Source: Leptospira fletcheri
GTDB taxonomy: Bacteria > Spirochaetota > Leptospiria > Leptospirales > Leptospiraceae
Length of the DNA stretch: 64,000 bases
Assembly (NCBI RefSeq): GCF_004769195.1
Contig: NZ_RQET01000004.1
Span: 1,302,001 to 1,366,000, forward strand
Direction of reading: 5' to 3'
The notes below the pieces were generated by a model. It was not told the DNA's origin. It did not search any database and saw only the letters and a list, made by a program, of their open reading frames with translations. Of the stretch, positions 8,806-17,665 are shown in pieces; the stretch's first letter is position 1, and the number at the start of each line of letters is the position of its first letter. Both the position numbers and the translations under genes were made by a program.

Positions 8806-9498
8806 ATGGAACGAGGAACGTCTCGTAAGGTTGCGGCTCTCTGGATGATCTGCTCTGTAGGTTTGCAGGTCGCTTGTAGCTTCGAGAAACGTCTGGAGTT
8901 TTCCCAACCGGAAAAAATCGCCCTAGAATCCGACGCTCAACCTTGTTCTCCTCTCGGCCAATTCAATCGCTGGTACGCGTTTTACGGACTATGGCAACTT
9001 TCCTCGGAACCTGCTTTGCCAAAGCAAGAAGGAAAAGTTTACGTCTTGGAAAGTTATGCGGAATGGCCCCAAGTTTCTCTTTCCCTGGTTTTGGGTTTTT
9101 TATCCTCCGTATCCGTTCGAAAAGTGAAGATTACGGAATGCGATACCACCACTCGATTCATTCATAAAAAGGATTATGATTCTTTTTTCGAATCCGAGAG
9201 GGAGAGGGCCAGGACGGATTTTTTTGCGGAGAGCGAAAGAACCTTCGAGGATTCCCTTCGGAAATATCTGGATAAGAGCAGTCCGGCGGATTCTGCGGGC
9301 AAGAATTATAGCACCATCATTTATCGGACCGGTAGGATCCAAGAGGCGAGGGTCCTGAGCCAGGACGTGGATAACATCCAAGTGGAATGGGATGAAGGGG
9401 AACAGAAGAAGGAGTCCGTCATACCGAAAAAAGAGATCTATAAGGTGATCTTCGCGACCAAGGTGATTCGAGTGAAGGAAAAACCCGGCTCGAACTAG
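8806..9498 (+). CDS. Hypothetical lipoprotein
   Basis: A 230-residue protein with a signal peptide ending LQVAC (Cys24). The mature part starts SFEKRLEFSQPEKIAL, has a hydrophobic stretch near residues 90-105 (VSLSLVLGFLSSVSVRKVKITEC) and a highly charged C-terminal half with a short SH3-like strand pattern (GRIQEARVLSQDVDNIQVEWDEG). It is the second gene after the two-helix membrane protein. I do not recognise the family; a lipoprotein at the cell envelope is likely. Confidence 0.7.
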   Translation: MERGTSRKVAALWMICSVGLQVACSFEKRLEFSQPEKIALESDAQPCSPLGQFNRWYAFYGLWQLSSEPALPKQEGKVYVLESYAEWPQVSLSLVLGFLSSVSVRKVKITECDTTTRFIHKKDYDSFFESERERARTDFFAESERTFEDSLRKYLDKSSPADSAGKNYSTIIYRTGRIQEARVLSQDVDNIQVEWDEGEQKKESVIPKKEIYKVIFATKVIRVKEKPGSN

Positions 9499-9535
9499 CA
9501 ATCGACTTTTCGGTTCCGCGAAATCCGAATTCGGA

Positions 9536-10408
9536 TCAATATTTTGTCTTACCGAAGGAGAGCGCCATCATGTCTCCTTGGTCGAAGAACTTGACGGCCC
9601 AGTCCGAAATTTTTTTCGACACCTTGAATTTCCAACCTGCATTCTTTCTCATCGTTAGGCCGCTTCCATAGCTGATATGAGAGAGGGGCAAGTATCCGAG
9701 TTCCATGCAGAGCTTTTCGATTCCGTCCAGGCTATAATAATACAGGTGCTCCGGCACGTTTAGGTATCTCCATTTGGGACCTAAAGTGCGGGCCAAGAGT
9801 CCGTAACGACAAGTGGAGAGAATCAATCTCCCTCCCGGTTTTAAATGGAGAAGGATTTTTTCCAGGGTTTGTTTGGGGTAGTGGAGGTGTTCGAGGCTCG
9901 CCCAAAGGGTTATTAGATCGAATTGTTTTGTTCCGGCGGGATCCCAGGTCAGAAAGTCCGTCTGTTCCACATCTAATTTCAGCTCGTTTACGGCAAAAGC
10001 GACCGGCCCGGAAGCGATGTCGAGGCCCTTGGCCTGCCAATCCCGGTCTCTCAAATAGTCCAAAAAATACCCCGCCGCACAACCCACATCCAAGGCGGTT
10101 TTGGAAGGTCCCAGGTTTTTTTCCCAGGTAAAGAAATCCAGATCTCCTAGGTTCAAATTGTACACCCGGGAGATTTCCCTCTTCGTGGATTCGGAATAAT
10201 AATCATCGTACCCTCTGTCCGTCCTTCGGGTAAAATAGGAATCCTCGTAGTATTTCGCCACTTCCCCCGGGGAAGGTTGAGGGTTTACTTGTACGAGACC
10301 GCATCGTTTGCATTCCACGATACGAAACGTTTCTCCTCGCGAACTTGCCTTCGAAAACAAAGGGCGAAAATCTTCCGTATAGCAAGTATTGCAAGGGATT
10401 CGGTCCAT
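9536..10408 (-). CDS. Class I SAM-dependent methyltransferase with N-terminal zinc-binding motif
   Basis: A 290-residue cytoplasmic protein. The N-terminus carries four cysteines in two pairs (CNTC and CKRCG, residues 6-37), a small zinc-ribbon often seen on sugar or small-molecule methyltransferases. The methyltransferase core follows: motif [16 protein letters not shown] near residue 105, an acidic residue in KGLDIA, then [20 protein letters not shown] and [15 protein letters not shown]. This matches the methyltransferase-11/23 group. The substrate is unknown. It is convergent with the lipoprotein gene and divergent from the capA-like gene. Confidence 0.88.
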   Translation of the reverse strand: MDRIPCNTCYTEDFRPLFSKASSRGETFRIVECKRCGLVQVNPQPSPGEVAKYYEDSYFTRRTDRGYDDYYSESTKREISRVYNLNLGDLDFFTWEKNLGPSKTALDVGCAAGYFLDYLRDRDWQAKGLDIASGPVAFAVNELKLDVEQTDFLTWDPAGTKQFDLITLWASLEHLHYPKQTLEKILLHLKPGGRLILSTCRYGLLARTLGPKWRYLNVPEHLYYYSLDGIEKLCMELGYLPLSHISYGSGLTMRKNAGWKFKVSKKISDWAVKFFDQGDMMALSFGKTKY

Positions 10409-10527
10409 ATAGTTTTCTCATCGGTACTTCGGGAAAAGCCGAGGCCAAAATTTTATCTTGAGGATCGGCGTTTCGGTACCATCGAAAACGGCTTTTCGGA
10501 AAATCAAGGTCGGAAAAATCTCCCACT

Positions 10528-11568
10528 ATGCAGAGAATTCCGTTTTTTTTGAGTCGTGCGATTCTCCTCTTGGCCTTCGTTTCGAATCCGATTTGGGCCG
10601 AAACGGAGACGATCAAGATCAAGGCTGTCGGCGATTTGGTGATGGGAACGAATTATCCCGACAATCGACTTCCTTCCGACCCGAGAAACACTCTTTTCTC
10701 CTCAGTGGAATCCTCCCTCCGCGGTGCGGACATCCTTTTTGCGAATTTCGAAAGTACTCTTACGGATTATCCTACCTCCTCCAAGAATATCAATCGCCCT
10801 CTGATCTTCGCTTTTCGGACTCCTCCTTCGTATGCAAAAATTCTAAAGGATGTGGGTTTCGACGTTCTTTCCATCGCGAATAACCATAGTTTGGATTTTC
10901 ACCAGCAAGGTTTCGACGATACCGCTAAGAATCTTTCCGCCGCCGGACTCCGGTACACCGGAAAAAAAGGCGCCATCACTTACATGACAGTAAAGAATAC
11001 CACGGTTGCTTGGATCGGATTCAGTCACATGAAGGCCGCTCACAATAACGTGAACGACATTGCGGACGGTGTTGCCCTGGTCAAGGAAGCAAAGAGAAAA
11101 GCCCAATTGGTCTTTATCTCCGTGCACGGAGGATCGGAAGGAGGTCCTGCGCTCCACGTCAAGAACGAGCAGGAAAGGTTTTACGGCGAGTACAGGGGAA
11201 ATCTAGTCGCACTGTCCCACGCATTGATCGATGCGGGGGCCGATCTATTTATCGGTCACGGTCCTCACCTGCCTAGGGCCATGGAACTTTATCGAGGAAG
11301 ATTGATCGCGTATTCCTTGGGAAATTTTTTGGGGTACAGGGTGTTTTCCACGAAGGGTTACGGCGGATATTCTTTGGTATTGGAAGCGGATCTGGATCAG
11401 AAGGGAAATTTCGTAAGAGGAAAAATTTTACCTCTACAGCTCAGCCAAAACGGAGTTCCGGCTCCGGACCCCGAAAACAAAACGGTAGAACTCTTGCAAT
11501 CCCTGACCAAGGCGGATTTTCCCGGTAAGGGTCCGAAAATCCATTCCGACGGAACGGTCCTGCCTTAA
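10528..11568 (+). CDS. CapA-family (poly-gamma-glutamate synthesis-type) metallophosphatase-fold protein
   Basis: A 346-residue protein with a signal peptide ([20 protein letters not shown], about 23 residues). It shows the CapA pattern of the calcineurin-like fold: [48 protein letters not shown] and [27 protein letters not shown]. The Asp, Asn and His residues expected at a dimetal site are all there. The protein would act in the periplasm or at the surface. There is no capBC beside it, so polyglutamate capsule formation cannot be inferred. It ends at a strong intrinsic terminator. Confidence 0.9.
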   Translation: MQRIPFFLSRAILLLAFVSNPIWAETETIKIKAVGDLVMGTNYPDNRLPSDPRNTLFSSVESSLRGADILFANFESTLTDYPTSSKNINRPLIFAFRTPPSYAKILKDVGFDVLSIANNHSLDFHQQGFDDTAKNLSAAGLRYTGKKGAITYMTVKNTTVAWIGFSHMKAAHNNVNDIADGVALVKEAKRKAQLVFISVHGGSEGGPALHVKNEQERFYGEYRGNLVALSHALIDAGADLFIGHGPHLPRAMELYRGRLIAYSLGNFLGYRVFSTKGYGGYSLVLEADLDQKGNFVRGKILPLQLSQNGVPAPDPENKTVELLQSLTKADFPGKGPKIHSDGTVLP

Positions 11569-11581
11569 GGTTTTCGTTTTG

Positions 11582-11625
11582 AAGAAGGGAAGATCCACCC
11601 GTTAGCGCGGTCTTCCCTTCTTTTT
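11582..11625 (+). terminator. Intrinsic terminator after the capA-like gene
   Basis: The 12-bp arms AAGAAGGGAAGA (11582-11593) and TCTTCCCTTCTT (11611-11622) pair perfectly around a 17-base loop and run into a T stretch (to 11625). It lies 13 bases after the stop of the capA-like gene. The opposite strand lacks a T run, so it should work for the plus strand only. Confidence 0.85.
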
Positions 11626-11627
11626 CG

Positions 11628-12365
11628 TCAATTGGACGGTGGAGGCGACTCCAAAGCTCCCGCCGGGTTTTTAAAGTTCACTTCGAACAGATCGTAATGG
11701 GATTCCCTGGCTCCCGTGGTAAATGCGACGGAGATCCCTAAGAAGTATTTCAGGTTGAACCTCATCGCGGACCAGGCGAAATTCGCGATGTCCTCGTTCG
11801 TAACGGAAAACGGATGGACCTTTCCCCTGGTTTCGTCCAGAAAAATTCCTTCGTACGTTCCTATTAAGGTTCCCTTATATTCTAAATTTAGAATCCTACC
11901 GGTGACGGAAAAATTTCTCTTGGATCCCGTCTTGGGCCCCGCGAGTTTTTCCGCGATCTCTTTCGTCAAAACGGTCTCCTGCTTTTGGGCCGACAGGACT
12001 TCGAAGTCCGTCGACAAGGCGAGAGGTGTGATTCTATGGATTCTATAATGAACGAGTACGTCCTGATTTAGGCTCTTGTTCAAAAAATTCACCGCGTCGG
12101 TAGTTTCGGGTCTGACGCTGAAAGGAACTTTTTTCTTTACCGGAGTGAAGCATTCGTCCTTCATTTCATCGCATTTTTCCGACGCGTCGAAGGACATCAT
12201 TTCCAGAGTGCCTTCGTACGAATCGAAGATGAGTCCTCTGCTTTCGAATTGGGTCAGTTTCGCTACGGCCCAACCTTCCGAGTAGGTTCCGATCGCGGAT
12301 ACGGAAGAAGCGGAAAAGAGTACGATTCCGGTGAAAAGCCATAGTGACAGATTGTTCAGTTTCAT
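11628..12365 (-). CDS. Hypothetical secreted protein
   Basis: The ATG at 12363-12365 gives 245 residues and starts right at a signal peptide (LSLWLFTGIVLFSASSVSA, cleavage near residue 24); an upstream in-frame extension of 64 residues would overlap the divergent promoter region and is unlikely. The mature part has two cysteines near each other (EKCDEMKDECFTPVKKK) and a long beta-rich region (GKVHPFSVTNEDIANFAWSAMRFNLKYFLG). No known domain is recognised. It is divergent from the cobalamin riboswitch. Confidence 0.75.
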   Translation of the reverse strand: MKLNNLSLWLFTGIVLFSASSVSAIGTYSEGWAVAKLTQFESRGLIFDSYEGTLEMMSFDASEKCDEMKDECFTPVKKKVPFSVRPETTDAVNFLNKSLNQDVLVHYRIHRITPLALSTDFEVLSAQKQETVLTKEIAEKLAGPKTGSKRNFSVTGRILNLEYKGTLIGTYEGIFLDETRGKVHPFSVTNEDIANFAWSAMRFNLKYFLGISVAFTTGARESHYDLFEVNFKNPAGALESPPPSN

Positions 12366-12519
12366 TCGGGGTTCTATGCTCCGGGTTTTTTCGTGAATTT
12401 TGGATGCAAACATTCTGGCTTTAGACCCGACGACTTCAAGAAAATATTTCATTCTGCGAATGAAAAGGAGGCAAATCGATCTTTTTTGCGATTGCCTTGC
12501 CGCTTTCGAGAAGAAAGCT

Positions 12520-12690
12520 GGATTCGCAAGCAGAGGGAAAAAGGGAATCCGGTGCAAAACCGGAGCTGAGCCCGCAGCTGTAAGTGCCTTTTAAAAGGGG
12601 ACGGCAACCGCCACTGTCCGATTGGACGGGAAGGCGCCGATCTCCGGCACGAGCCAGAAGACCTGTCCTAACGCTTATCGATTGTCGGAC
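12520..12690 (+). promoter_or_regulatory. Cobalamin (AdoCbl-type) riboswitch
   Basis: The region holds the conserved B12-riboswitch core: GGGAATCCGGTGCAAAACC at about 12543, GAGCTGAGCCCGCAGCTGTAAG just after, GCCACTG at 12610-12616, GGGAAGGCG at 12628, and the B12 box GAGCCAGAAGACCTG near 12651-12665. Such elements bind adenosyl- or aquocobalamin and turn off downstream uptake genes. The next gene is a BtuB-like receptor, as expected. Outer limits are approximate. Confidence 0.95.
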
Positions 12691-12775
12691 TTTCGGGAAT
12701 TAAGGTCGGGCGGGAAGTCCTTTCGCGCGCCTTTTTTAGTCCGCTCGTATCTTCTCCCGTCCGGGAGAAATTTTT
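12687..12775 (+). promoter_or_regulatory. Probable riboswitch expression platform: terminator-like hairpin with competing pairings
   Basis: TTCTCCC (12752-12758) pairs with GGGAGAA (12763-12769) around GTCC, then A and five T residues follow: a compact terminator. The same hairpin hides the GGGAGA ribosome site of the first TTG start (12774). Upstream, GGACTTTC (12687-12694) can pair with GGAAGTCC (12713-12720), and CGGGAAG (12711-12717) can partly pair with CTTCTCCCG (12751-12759). These alternatives are what a switching platform needs; the mechanism is inferred. Confidence 0.6.
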
Positions 12776-14903
12776 GGCCCCCTTAGATACAGGTACTTTT
12801 CTTAAAGACGGATCTTTTGATTTGCGCCGGAACCGGTTCTTCCTGTTCGGGTTGGCTTTTTTTTCTATCTCCATTTTCGCGCAAGGCCAGACCACGCAGG
12901 AATCCGCTCCGATCCGAGTTTTGGGTAAGGTCGCCGACTCTTCCCAGCCGGAAAATTTTCGGAAGAATCCGAGCGGATTCCAGTCTTCCATCAATCTGGA
13001 CCAATATAGTTCGCGTTATACTAGCTTGCCGGATGTCTTGGAAAGGGAAGCCGGTGTTCGAGTCCGTAGATACGGGGGCTTAGGTTCTTATTCGACGCTT
13101 TCCTTGAGAGGCACGAATCCCAACCAGTCTCGGATTTTTATAGACGGTGTTCCTTTTAACAATTCCCAAGGAGGGGAGGTCAATCTTGCCGATTTACCCT
13201 TCGACAATCTGCAAAGCGTGGAAGTGTATCGCAGCGGGGCTCCCGTCGGATTTTCCGGATCGGCGATCGGGGGAAGCGTGAACCTGGTCACTCGAAAATC
13301 CACAGGACTTCCGAAAACAAGGATCAACCTAGGAGGAGGAAGTTTCGGTACGGGAAAAGGAACCTTGGCACATACAGGAACATACGGAGGAATCGGCACC
13401 AGCCTATTTTTTTTGGGAGAGAAATCCGATCAGAATTTTCCGTTTTTGAATCCTCACGGGACAGTGATCGTAAATCCGTACGATGATACAGTAGATCGAA
13501 GGAGAAACGCTCAATACGAAAGATCCACCGGAATGCTCGGCCTGGACGGAGATCTAGGCCGTACGAAAATCCGATTTTGGAATGATCTAAATTATCGTTC
13601 CCAGGGAATTCCGGGGCCGGCATCCAATCAGACAACCCGGGTTCACCGGAAGTATCTCAGAAACACTTCTTCGGTTTCCACGGACACCAAAGGATTGTTC
13701 GACGGGCGTTTCCGGATGGAGACCCGGGCATTTACCACATTTGCGAACGACCAACTCTATGATCCCAAATCGGAATTTTCTTCCGGCGCTCCCAATTCCT
13801 CGGCTAAGATCCACCAATCCGGTCTGCAAGCCACTCCTACGTTTTATTTACTGGATTACGGGCAGATCGTCCGTACCCATTTCGGATGGGAGAGAGAAAC
13901 CTTCGGCCGGAGTAGGAGCAACGTCAATAACCAAGATGTGATTTATGAACCGGAAAAATCCCGTACCTATCTGACCGCTCAGTTGGAGGACGAGATCCGG
14001 TTGTTCGGTGAAACATTGATTCTTACTCCAGGCGTTTCCTGGGATCTTTATCAGGATCGTTTCCAAACCGATACTCCTTGGTTCCAGAGACAGGATCCGT
14101 TAGCGTCGGCCAATAAGAGCACTTCCTTTTCCAATCCCAAGACAGGCGTACTGTATAAGCTGTTCGAAACACAAACGGCCTCCTTAGATTTCAAAGCCAA
14201 TGCTTCGAAGCAATACAGGATCCCTAGTTTTCTGGAATTGTTCGGAGAAGTCGGCACCATATTACCCAACGATAGTTTAAAACCGGAGAAGAGCGGAAAT
14301 TTGGACGCCGGATTTTCGGGAAAGTATTCGGCCGGAAATCTTCGGTCCCAAGCTTCCGTTTCGTATTTCCGGAAAAGGATTTCGGATATGATTCTTTTCA
14401 TTCCGAATTCTCAATTTACCTTGAGACCGGAAAATATAGACTCCGCGAAGATAGACGGTGCGGAAGTTTCCCAAAAAACGGAGTTCAAAGGTTGGAAGTT
14501 CCTGGTCGATTATACTTATCAATTGGCGATCAACACTTCCGACGCGCCGTATTTGAAAGGGAAATACCTTCCGCTTCGACCGAAACACGAACTCTCTTCC
14601 ACGTTAGGCTACCGCACGAAGAGATGGGAAGGCGGAGTAGAACTGGTTTATGTAGGCGCCGTATTCAAGGATAGAACCAACGAATACATCAATTACCAGC
14701 CGGCGAGACAGATCTGGAATCTGTATTTGACGTTCGTTCTCTATTCCTCTTCGGAGGAGGAGGGGAAGGCGGCGGAAAGAGCGCCTCGAGAACTCCTACT
14801 TACGATGGATTTTCGGAATGCGGGAGACAAAAAGGTGGAAGACATCGTAGGGTATCCTCTTCCGGGAAGAAATTGGTTCGCGACCTTAAGCGGGAGGTTC
14901 TAA
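12774..14903 (+). CDS. btuB: TonB-dependent outer membrane receptor, probable cobalamin transporter
   Basis: A protein of up to 709 residues. The plug domain is clear: [19 protein letters not shown], then [33 protein letters not shown] and [11 protein letters not shown]. The rest is a 22-strand-type barrel ([32 protein letters not shown]) and it ends in ...GRF with the usual terminal Phe. The upstream riboswitch points to vitamin B12 or a related corrinoid as the ligand. The start is uncertain: TTG at 12774 has a GGGAGA site but lies in a terminator-like hairpin, while TTG at 12822 gives a better signal peptide ([20 protein letters not shown]). The gene is followed one base later by a lipoprotein gene. 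Confidence 0.92.
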   Translation: MAPLDTGTFLKDGSFDLRRNRFFLFGLAFFSISIFAQGQTTQESAPIRVLGKVADSSQPENFRKNPSGFQSSINLDQYSSRYTSLPDVLEREAGVRVRRYGGLGSYSTLSLRGTNPNQSRIFIDGVPFNNSQGGEVNLADLPFDNLQSVEVYRSGAPVGFSGSAIGGSVNLVTRKSTGLPKTRINLGGGSFGTGKGTLAHTGTYGGIGTSLFFLGEKSDQNFPFLNPHGTVIVNPYDDTVDRRRNAQYERSTGMLGLDGDLGRTKIRFWNDLNYRSQGIPGPASNQTTRVHRKYLRNTSSVSTDTKGLFDGRFRMETRAFTTFANDQLYDPKSEFSSGAPNSSAKIHQSGLQATPTFYLLDYGQIVRTHFGWERETFGRSRSNVNNQDVIYEPEKSRTYLTAQLEDEIRLFGETLILTPGVSWDLYQDRFQTDTPWFQRQDPLASANKSTSFSNPKTGVLYKLFETQTASLDFKANASKQYRIPSFLELFGEVGTILPNDSLKPEKSGNLDAGFSGKYSAGNLRSQASVSYFRKRISDMILFIPNSQFTLRPENIDSAKIDGAEVSQKTEFKGWKFLVDYTYQLAINTSDAPYLKGKYLPLRPKHELSSTLGYRTKRWEGGVELVYVGAVFKDRTNEYINYQPARQIWNLYLTFVLYSSSEEEGKAAERAPRELLLTMDFRNAGDKKVEDIVGYPLPGRNWFATLSGRF

Positions 14904-14904
14904 G

Positions 14905-16074
14905 ATGAGGTTCCGTCGAATTCTAATCGGACTTTTACTCTTCGCTTCGATCGACTGCGAGGATATCAAAAGGCCTCCATTGTACTCTTTGTTTTTGACG
15001 CCGAACATTTCGGGAAACATAGGAGTGGTAACGACAGACTTCAGCAGTTCGGGTCGGTTCAAGGTATTGAATCCGGACCTGAAAGTCTCGTATCCTGGGT
15101 TGACTCCCATTCATTCGGATGCGGTCGGTCGGTATTATAACGGAAAAGTGTATATTATTAATCGGTTAAATCGAGATAGTGTACAGGTACTGGATCCCGA
15201 TCTCGCCTTTCAGACCGAGGCGGAATGGTCCATGGGAGCGGGAACCAATCCGGGAGATATCGAATTCGCGGGTCCGAACAAGGCATACGTATCTCTCTAC
15301 AATTCCCGCTTCCTAAAGATCATCAACCCGAGTAACGGCGCCTCGTTGGGAGCTTTGGATCTAGGCGGATATTCCGAGACGACCTCCACTTCCGGAATTC
15401 CGGACGGACTTCCGGAAATGTCCGGGATGAAGATCGTGGGAAATAGCCTTTTCGTATGCTTGGAAAGATTGGACCGAAACGATCCGAGCGGATATTTTCC
15501 TCCGAGCGGAGTTTCCTATCTTCTGGAAATAGATATCGTTTCGGATACCGTTCTCGCTGTTTATCATTTCCCTTTTGCCAATCCCGTCGGGAAACCCCAA
15601 CTTCTGAATCTTTTCGGAGAGCCGCATTTGGTGATAGCGACGCCGAATCGGTTGGGGTATATCAGCGCGTTGGACGGCGCGATCGTCGCGTTCCAACTTT
15701 CCACGCGAAGCTTCCGAGCGAATCCGCTGTATCTGGAAACGACTGCGGGAGGGGATCTTATGGTGGTACAGATCGCTAACGACCATCTGGGTTATGCTAG
15801 TGTTTTGGACGCTTCTTTTAACAAAACGTTACAGGCTTTCGATCCTTCTACAGGAGTAAAATCCGCTACGTTACTTTACATACCTTCCTCCTTCGACGCT
15901 AGCCTTTCCGCGCTGCTACTCGGCTCGGATCGAATCTTGTACGTGGCAAATACCGAATTTACCAGACCAGGGGTGAGCATGTTCGACACGTCGAACGGAA
16001 ATTCTCTTCTCACTCCGCTTCCGATTTCGGTGGATCTACAGCCCTTCGATCTTTTTAAGTTACAAGAGAATTAG
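14905..16074 (+). CDS. Beta-propeller lipoprotein coupled to btuB (BtuG-like by context)
   Basis: A 389-residue protein with a short signal peptide ending ASIDC (Cys18 as lipid site). The mature part has repeated blade-like stretches such as YYNGKVYIINRLNRDSVQVL, NKAYVSLYNSRFLKIINPSN and DRILYVANTEFT, typical of YncE-like seven-blade propellers. The ATG is one base after the btuB stop, so the two are likely translated together and share the riboswitch. In Bacteroides, BtuG is a propeller lipoprotein that captures B12 at the surface and sits on BtuB; the same job is plausible here, but this rests on fold and context only. Confidence 0.8.
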   Translation: MRFRRILIGLLLFASIDCEDIKRPPLYSLFLTPNISGNIGVVTTDFSSSGRFKVLNPDLKVSYPGLTPIHSDAVGRYYNGKVYIINRLNRDSVQVLDPDLAFQTEAEWSMGAGTNPGDIEFAGPNKAYVSLYNSRFLKIINPSNGASLGALDLGGYSETTSTSGIPDGLPEMSGMKIVGNSLFVCLERLDRNDPSGYFPPSGVSYLLEIDIVSDTVLAVYHFPFANPVGKPQLLNLFGEPHLVIATPNRLGYISALDGAIVAFQLSTRSFRANPLYLETTAGGDLMVVQIANDHLGYASVLDASFNKTLQAFDPSTGVKSATLLYIPSSFDASLSALLLGSDRILYVANTEFTRPGVSMFDTSNGNSLLTPLPISVDLQPFDLFKLQEN

Positions 16075-16156
16075 ATTTCTTTAAGGCTTAATCCGAATTG
16101 ACAAACTTCGGATTTCGGTCACTATCCCTCTTTGAGCTTCGGGAGATATTTTACCC

Positions 16157-16810
16157 ATGTCCGATATATTTCATTTGATCGCTTCTGGACAAAAATCCCA
16201 GGTGATCTTTGCATTGCGCGAAAATCCTTCTCTCGGATCCGTGGCGAATCCGGAAGGGATCACTCCGTTTTTATTCGCACTGTATTATGGAAAAGAGGAT
16301 ATCATCCAGGCCTATTTAGGTTTGGAGATTCCTCTGAATTTGTTCGAGGCCGCAGCTATCGGAGACGAAAAAAGAGTGGGGGAATTATTGGCAAAAGATC
16401 CCGACGCGGCTCGATCCTATAGCAAAGACGGTTGGACTCCCTTGCATCTGGCGGCGCATTTCGGGAGAACTTCTTTGGTCGCTTATCTTTTGGATCATGG
16501 CGCCGATCTCCAAGCAAGATCCAAAAGTAAATTCTCTTTCGGCAACACTCCGCTTCATTCCGCAGTCGCCGCGGGAAGGGACGAAACCGTGAAATTACTG
16601 ATCGAAAAGGGAGCCGACCCGAACTTCAGTCAGGAGGAAGGTGGATACACTCCTTTGCATATCGCAGCTTCTCGGCAAGGGAATAGTTCCATAGTCGCTT
16701 TCCTTTTAAAGCATGGTGCCGATCCGGAGCGAAAAACGAATGAAGGATTGAGCGCAAAAGAGATCGCCTTACAGAGAGGAAATTGGAAAGAAGTGGAAGT
16801 GCTGGAGTAG
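16157..16810 (+). CDS. Ankyrin-repeat protein
   Basis: A 217-residue protein with no signal peptide. At least four ankyrin repeats are visible: GWTPLHLAAHFGRTSLVAYL, NTPLHSAVAAGRDETVKLLI, GYTPLHIAASRQGNSSIVAF and NEGLSAKEIALQRGNWKEVE, with less regular ones before residue 90. Ankyrin proteins bind other proteins; no partner can be named. A GGGAGA site lies about ten bases ahead of the ATG. Its stop codon falls within a 14-base sequence that recurs 826 bases downstream, beyond vapBC. Confidence 0.9.
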   Translation: MSDIFHLIASGQKSQVIFALRENPSLGSVANPEGITPFLFALYYGKEDIIQAYLGLEIPLNLFEAAAIGDEKRVGELLAKDPDAARSYSKDGWTPLHLAAHFGRTSLVAYLLDHGADLQARSKSKFSFGNTPLHSAVAAGRDETVKLLIEKGADPNFSQEEGGYTPLHIAASRQGNSSIVAFLLKHGADPERKTNEGLSAKEIALQRGNWKEVEVLE

Positions 16811-16817
16811 CGCGGTC
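16804..16817. repeat. 14-bp direct repeat, left copy
   Basis: GGAGTAGCGCGGTC occurs here and again at 17630-17643 in the same orientation. The left copy supplies the ankyrin gene stop codon TAG. The vapBC pair lies between the copies. Confidence 0.6.
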
Positions 16818-16843
16818 GGGAGAAATGAATGCGTAGCGGCGTC

Positions 16844-17230
16844 TTAATAAATTTTCAGCTTAAGGGTTTCCTTCATTAGCTTAAAATGTTTATCTAATGT
16901 GAAAAGCAATACTTTATTTTGAACGGCATTTTGGGCGATGATCAGATCTGGGATGCCGACATGATTGATTCCGTTTTTAAGATTCAGGATTTGATACTCG
17001 ATGACTTGCTCCCAGTCGATTTCCAATGGGAGACGTTCGACTGCTTCTAAGGAAGCGATAATTTTCGATTGCCTCCTTAATTTCAAAAAAGGAATCAACT
17101 CGGTCAGAATCAGATCATTCGTGTAGATATTTTCGGCATCAATCAACTCGTCGACACTGGCCGAAATTGGCGAGTCGGCATTCCTAAAATATTCGATCCA
17201 AACGGATGAATCCAATAGAACGCGACTCAT
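16844..17230 (-). CDS. vapC: VapC-type PIN-domain toxin
   Basis: A 128-residue PIN-domain protein, the usual VapC length. The acidic residues of the metal site are present: Asp7 (LLDSSVWIEYF), Glu44 (ILTELIP), Asp95 (GIPDLIIAQ) and Asp113 (LFTLDKHF). VapC toxins are Mg-dependent ribonucleases, often cutting tRNA or rRNA, and are held inactive by VapB. The ATG overlaps the vapB stop as ATGA, so the two are translationally coupled. The molecular target here is unknown. Confidence 0.93.
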   Translation of the reverse strand: MSRVLLDSSVWIEYFRNADSPISASVDELIDAENIYTNDLILTELIPFLKLRRQSKIIASLEAVERLPLEIDWEQVIEYQILNLKNGINHVGIPDLIIAQNAVQNKVLLFTLDKHFKLMKETLKLKIY

Positions 17231-17418
17231 CGCTTCCGTAAATCATTCAGATCAATCGGGAGATTGACGTGACCTTTGTATTTTTTTAGGTCTTTTAACT
17301 TTTCCCTTCTGATCAGAGAGGTAAGTCCTTCCTTAATTACTTCGGTTTTGGTTTTCAGACGAGTCAATTTCATCGCTTCCAAAAATAGTTCTTCCGGAAT
17401 ATCTACGGTCGTTCTCAT
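17227..17418 (-). CDS. vapB: VapB-type antitoxin
   Basis: A 63-residue protein with the start MRTTVDIPEELFLEAMKL, a ribbon-helix-helix DNA-binding pattern, then KTKTEVIKEGLTSLIRREK and a C-terminal toxin-binding tail. It would neutralise VapC and repress its own promoter. An in-frame ATG three codons earlier (17425-17427) lies in front of the predicted transcription start, so the ATG at 17416-17418 is preferred. No ribosome site is seen, which fits a leaderless message. Confidence 0.9.
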   Translation of the reverse strand: MRTTVDIPEELFLEAMKLTRLKTKTEVIKEGLTSLIRREKLKDLKKYKGHVNLPIDLNDLRKR

Positions 17419-17421
17419 AAT

Positions 17422-17455
17422 ATGCATAAAATAGAGAATTTATATGCATTGTCAA
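17422..17455 (-). promoter_or_regulatory. vapBC promoter overlapping an inverted-repeat operator
   Basis: On the minus strand TTGACA (17450-17455) is followed after 16 bases by TATTTT (17428-17433). ATGCAT at 17422-17427 and again at 17444-17449, with flanking A/T bases (ATGCATAAA and TTTATATGCAT), forms an imperfect inverted repeat that covers the -10 region. This suits autorepression by the VapB ribbon-helix-helix domain. The predicted transcript would start only a few bases before the vapB ATG. Confidence 0.55.
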
Positions 17456-17665
17456 TGCTTTACTTTGGTGCGCGATAGTCGAAAATCGGACAACGAATGT
17501 AAGGAAGAGTGTAGCTCTTAAAAGCGAATTTTCGAACGCGACAGCGATACGTAGGGTGCGAAGCAGTCGCAAGCGTTCGGAAATGGGAATCAATGGAGTG
17601 CGGAAAATCTTTGCTTGCGACCAAAGCCCGGAGTAGCGCGGTCCCGCGGTGCGGGAGTCGCTCTT
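17456..17665. other. Non-coding stretch between vapBC and the tRNA-linked repeats
   Basis: I see no gene in this stretch. It contains fragments that resemble the repeat array in style (GCAGTCGCAAGCG; TTTGCTTGCGACCAAAG) and, at its right edge, a short GC-rich hairpin TCCCGC/GCGGGA read on the minus strand near 17642-17656. It may be the decayed end of an older, longer array. Confidence 0.4.
17630..17643. repeat. 14-bp direct repeat, right copy
   Basis: Second copy of GGAGTAGCGCGGTC; the first is at 16804-16817. It lies just outside the oldest-looking unit of the tRNA-linked tandem array. Confidence 0.6.

Noticed and set aside
9523..9536. 14-base palindrome ATCCGAATTCGGAT between two convergent genes
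   Set aside because: It has no loop and no T run, so it is not a standard terminator; a chance palindrome is as likely.
12366..12557. A 64-residue N-terminal extension of the secreted protein at 11.6-12.4 kb
   Set aside because: It would hide the signal peptide in the middle of the protein and runs over the region in front of the riboswitch.
16090..16115. Inverted repeat AATCCGAA/TTCGGATT with TTGACA in its loop ahead of the ankyrin gene
   Set aside because: No matching -10 box at a good distance and no T run, so neither promoter nor terminator could be supported.
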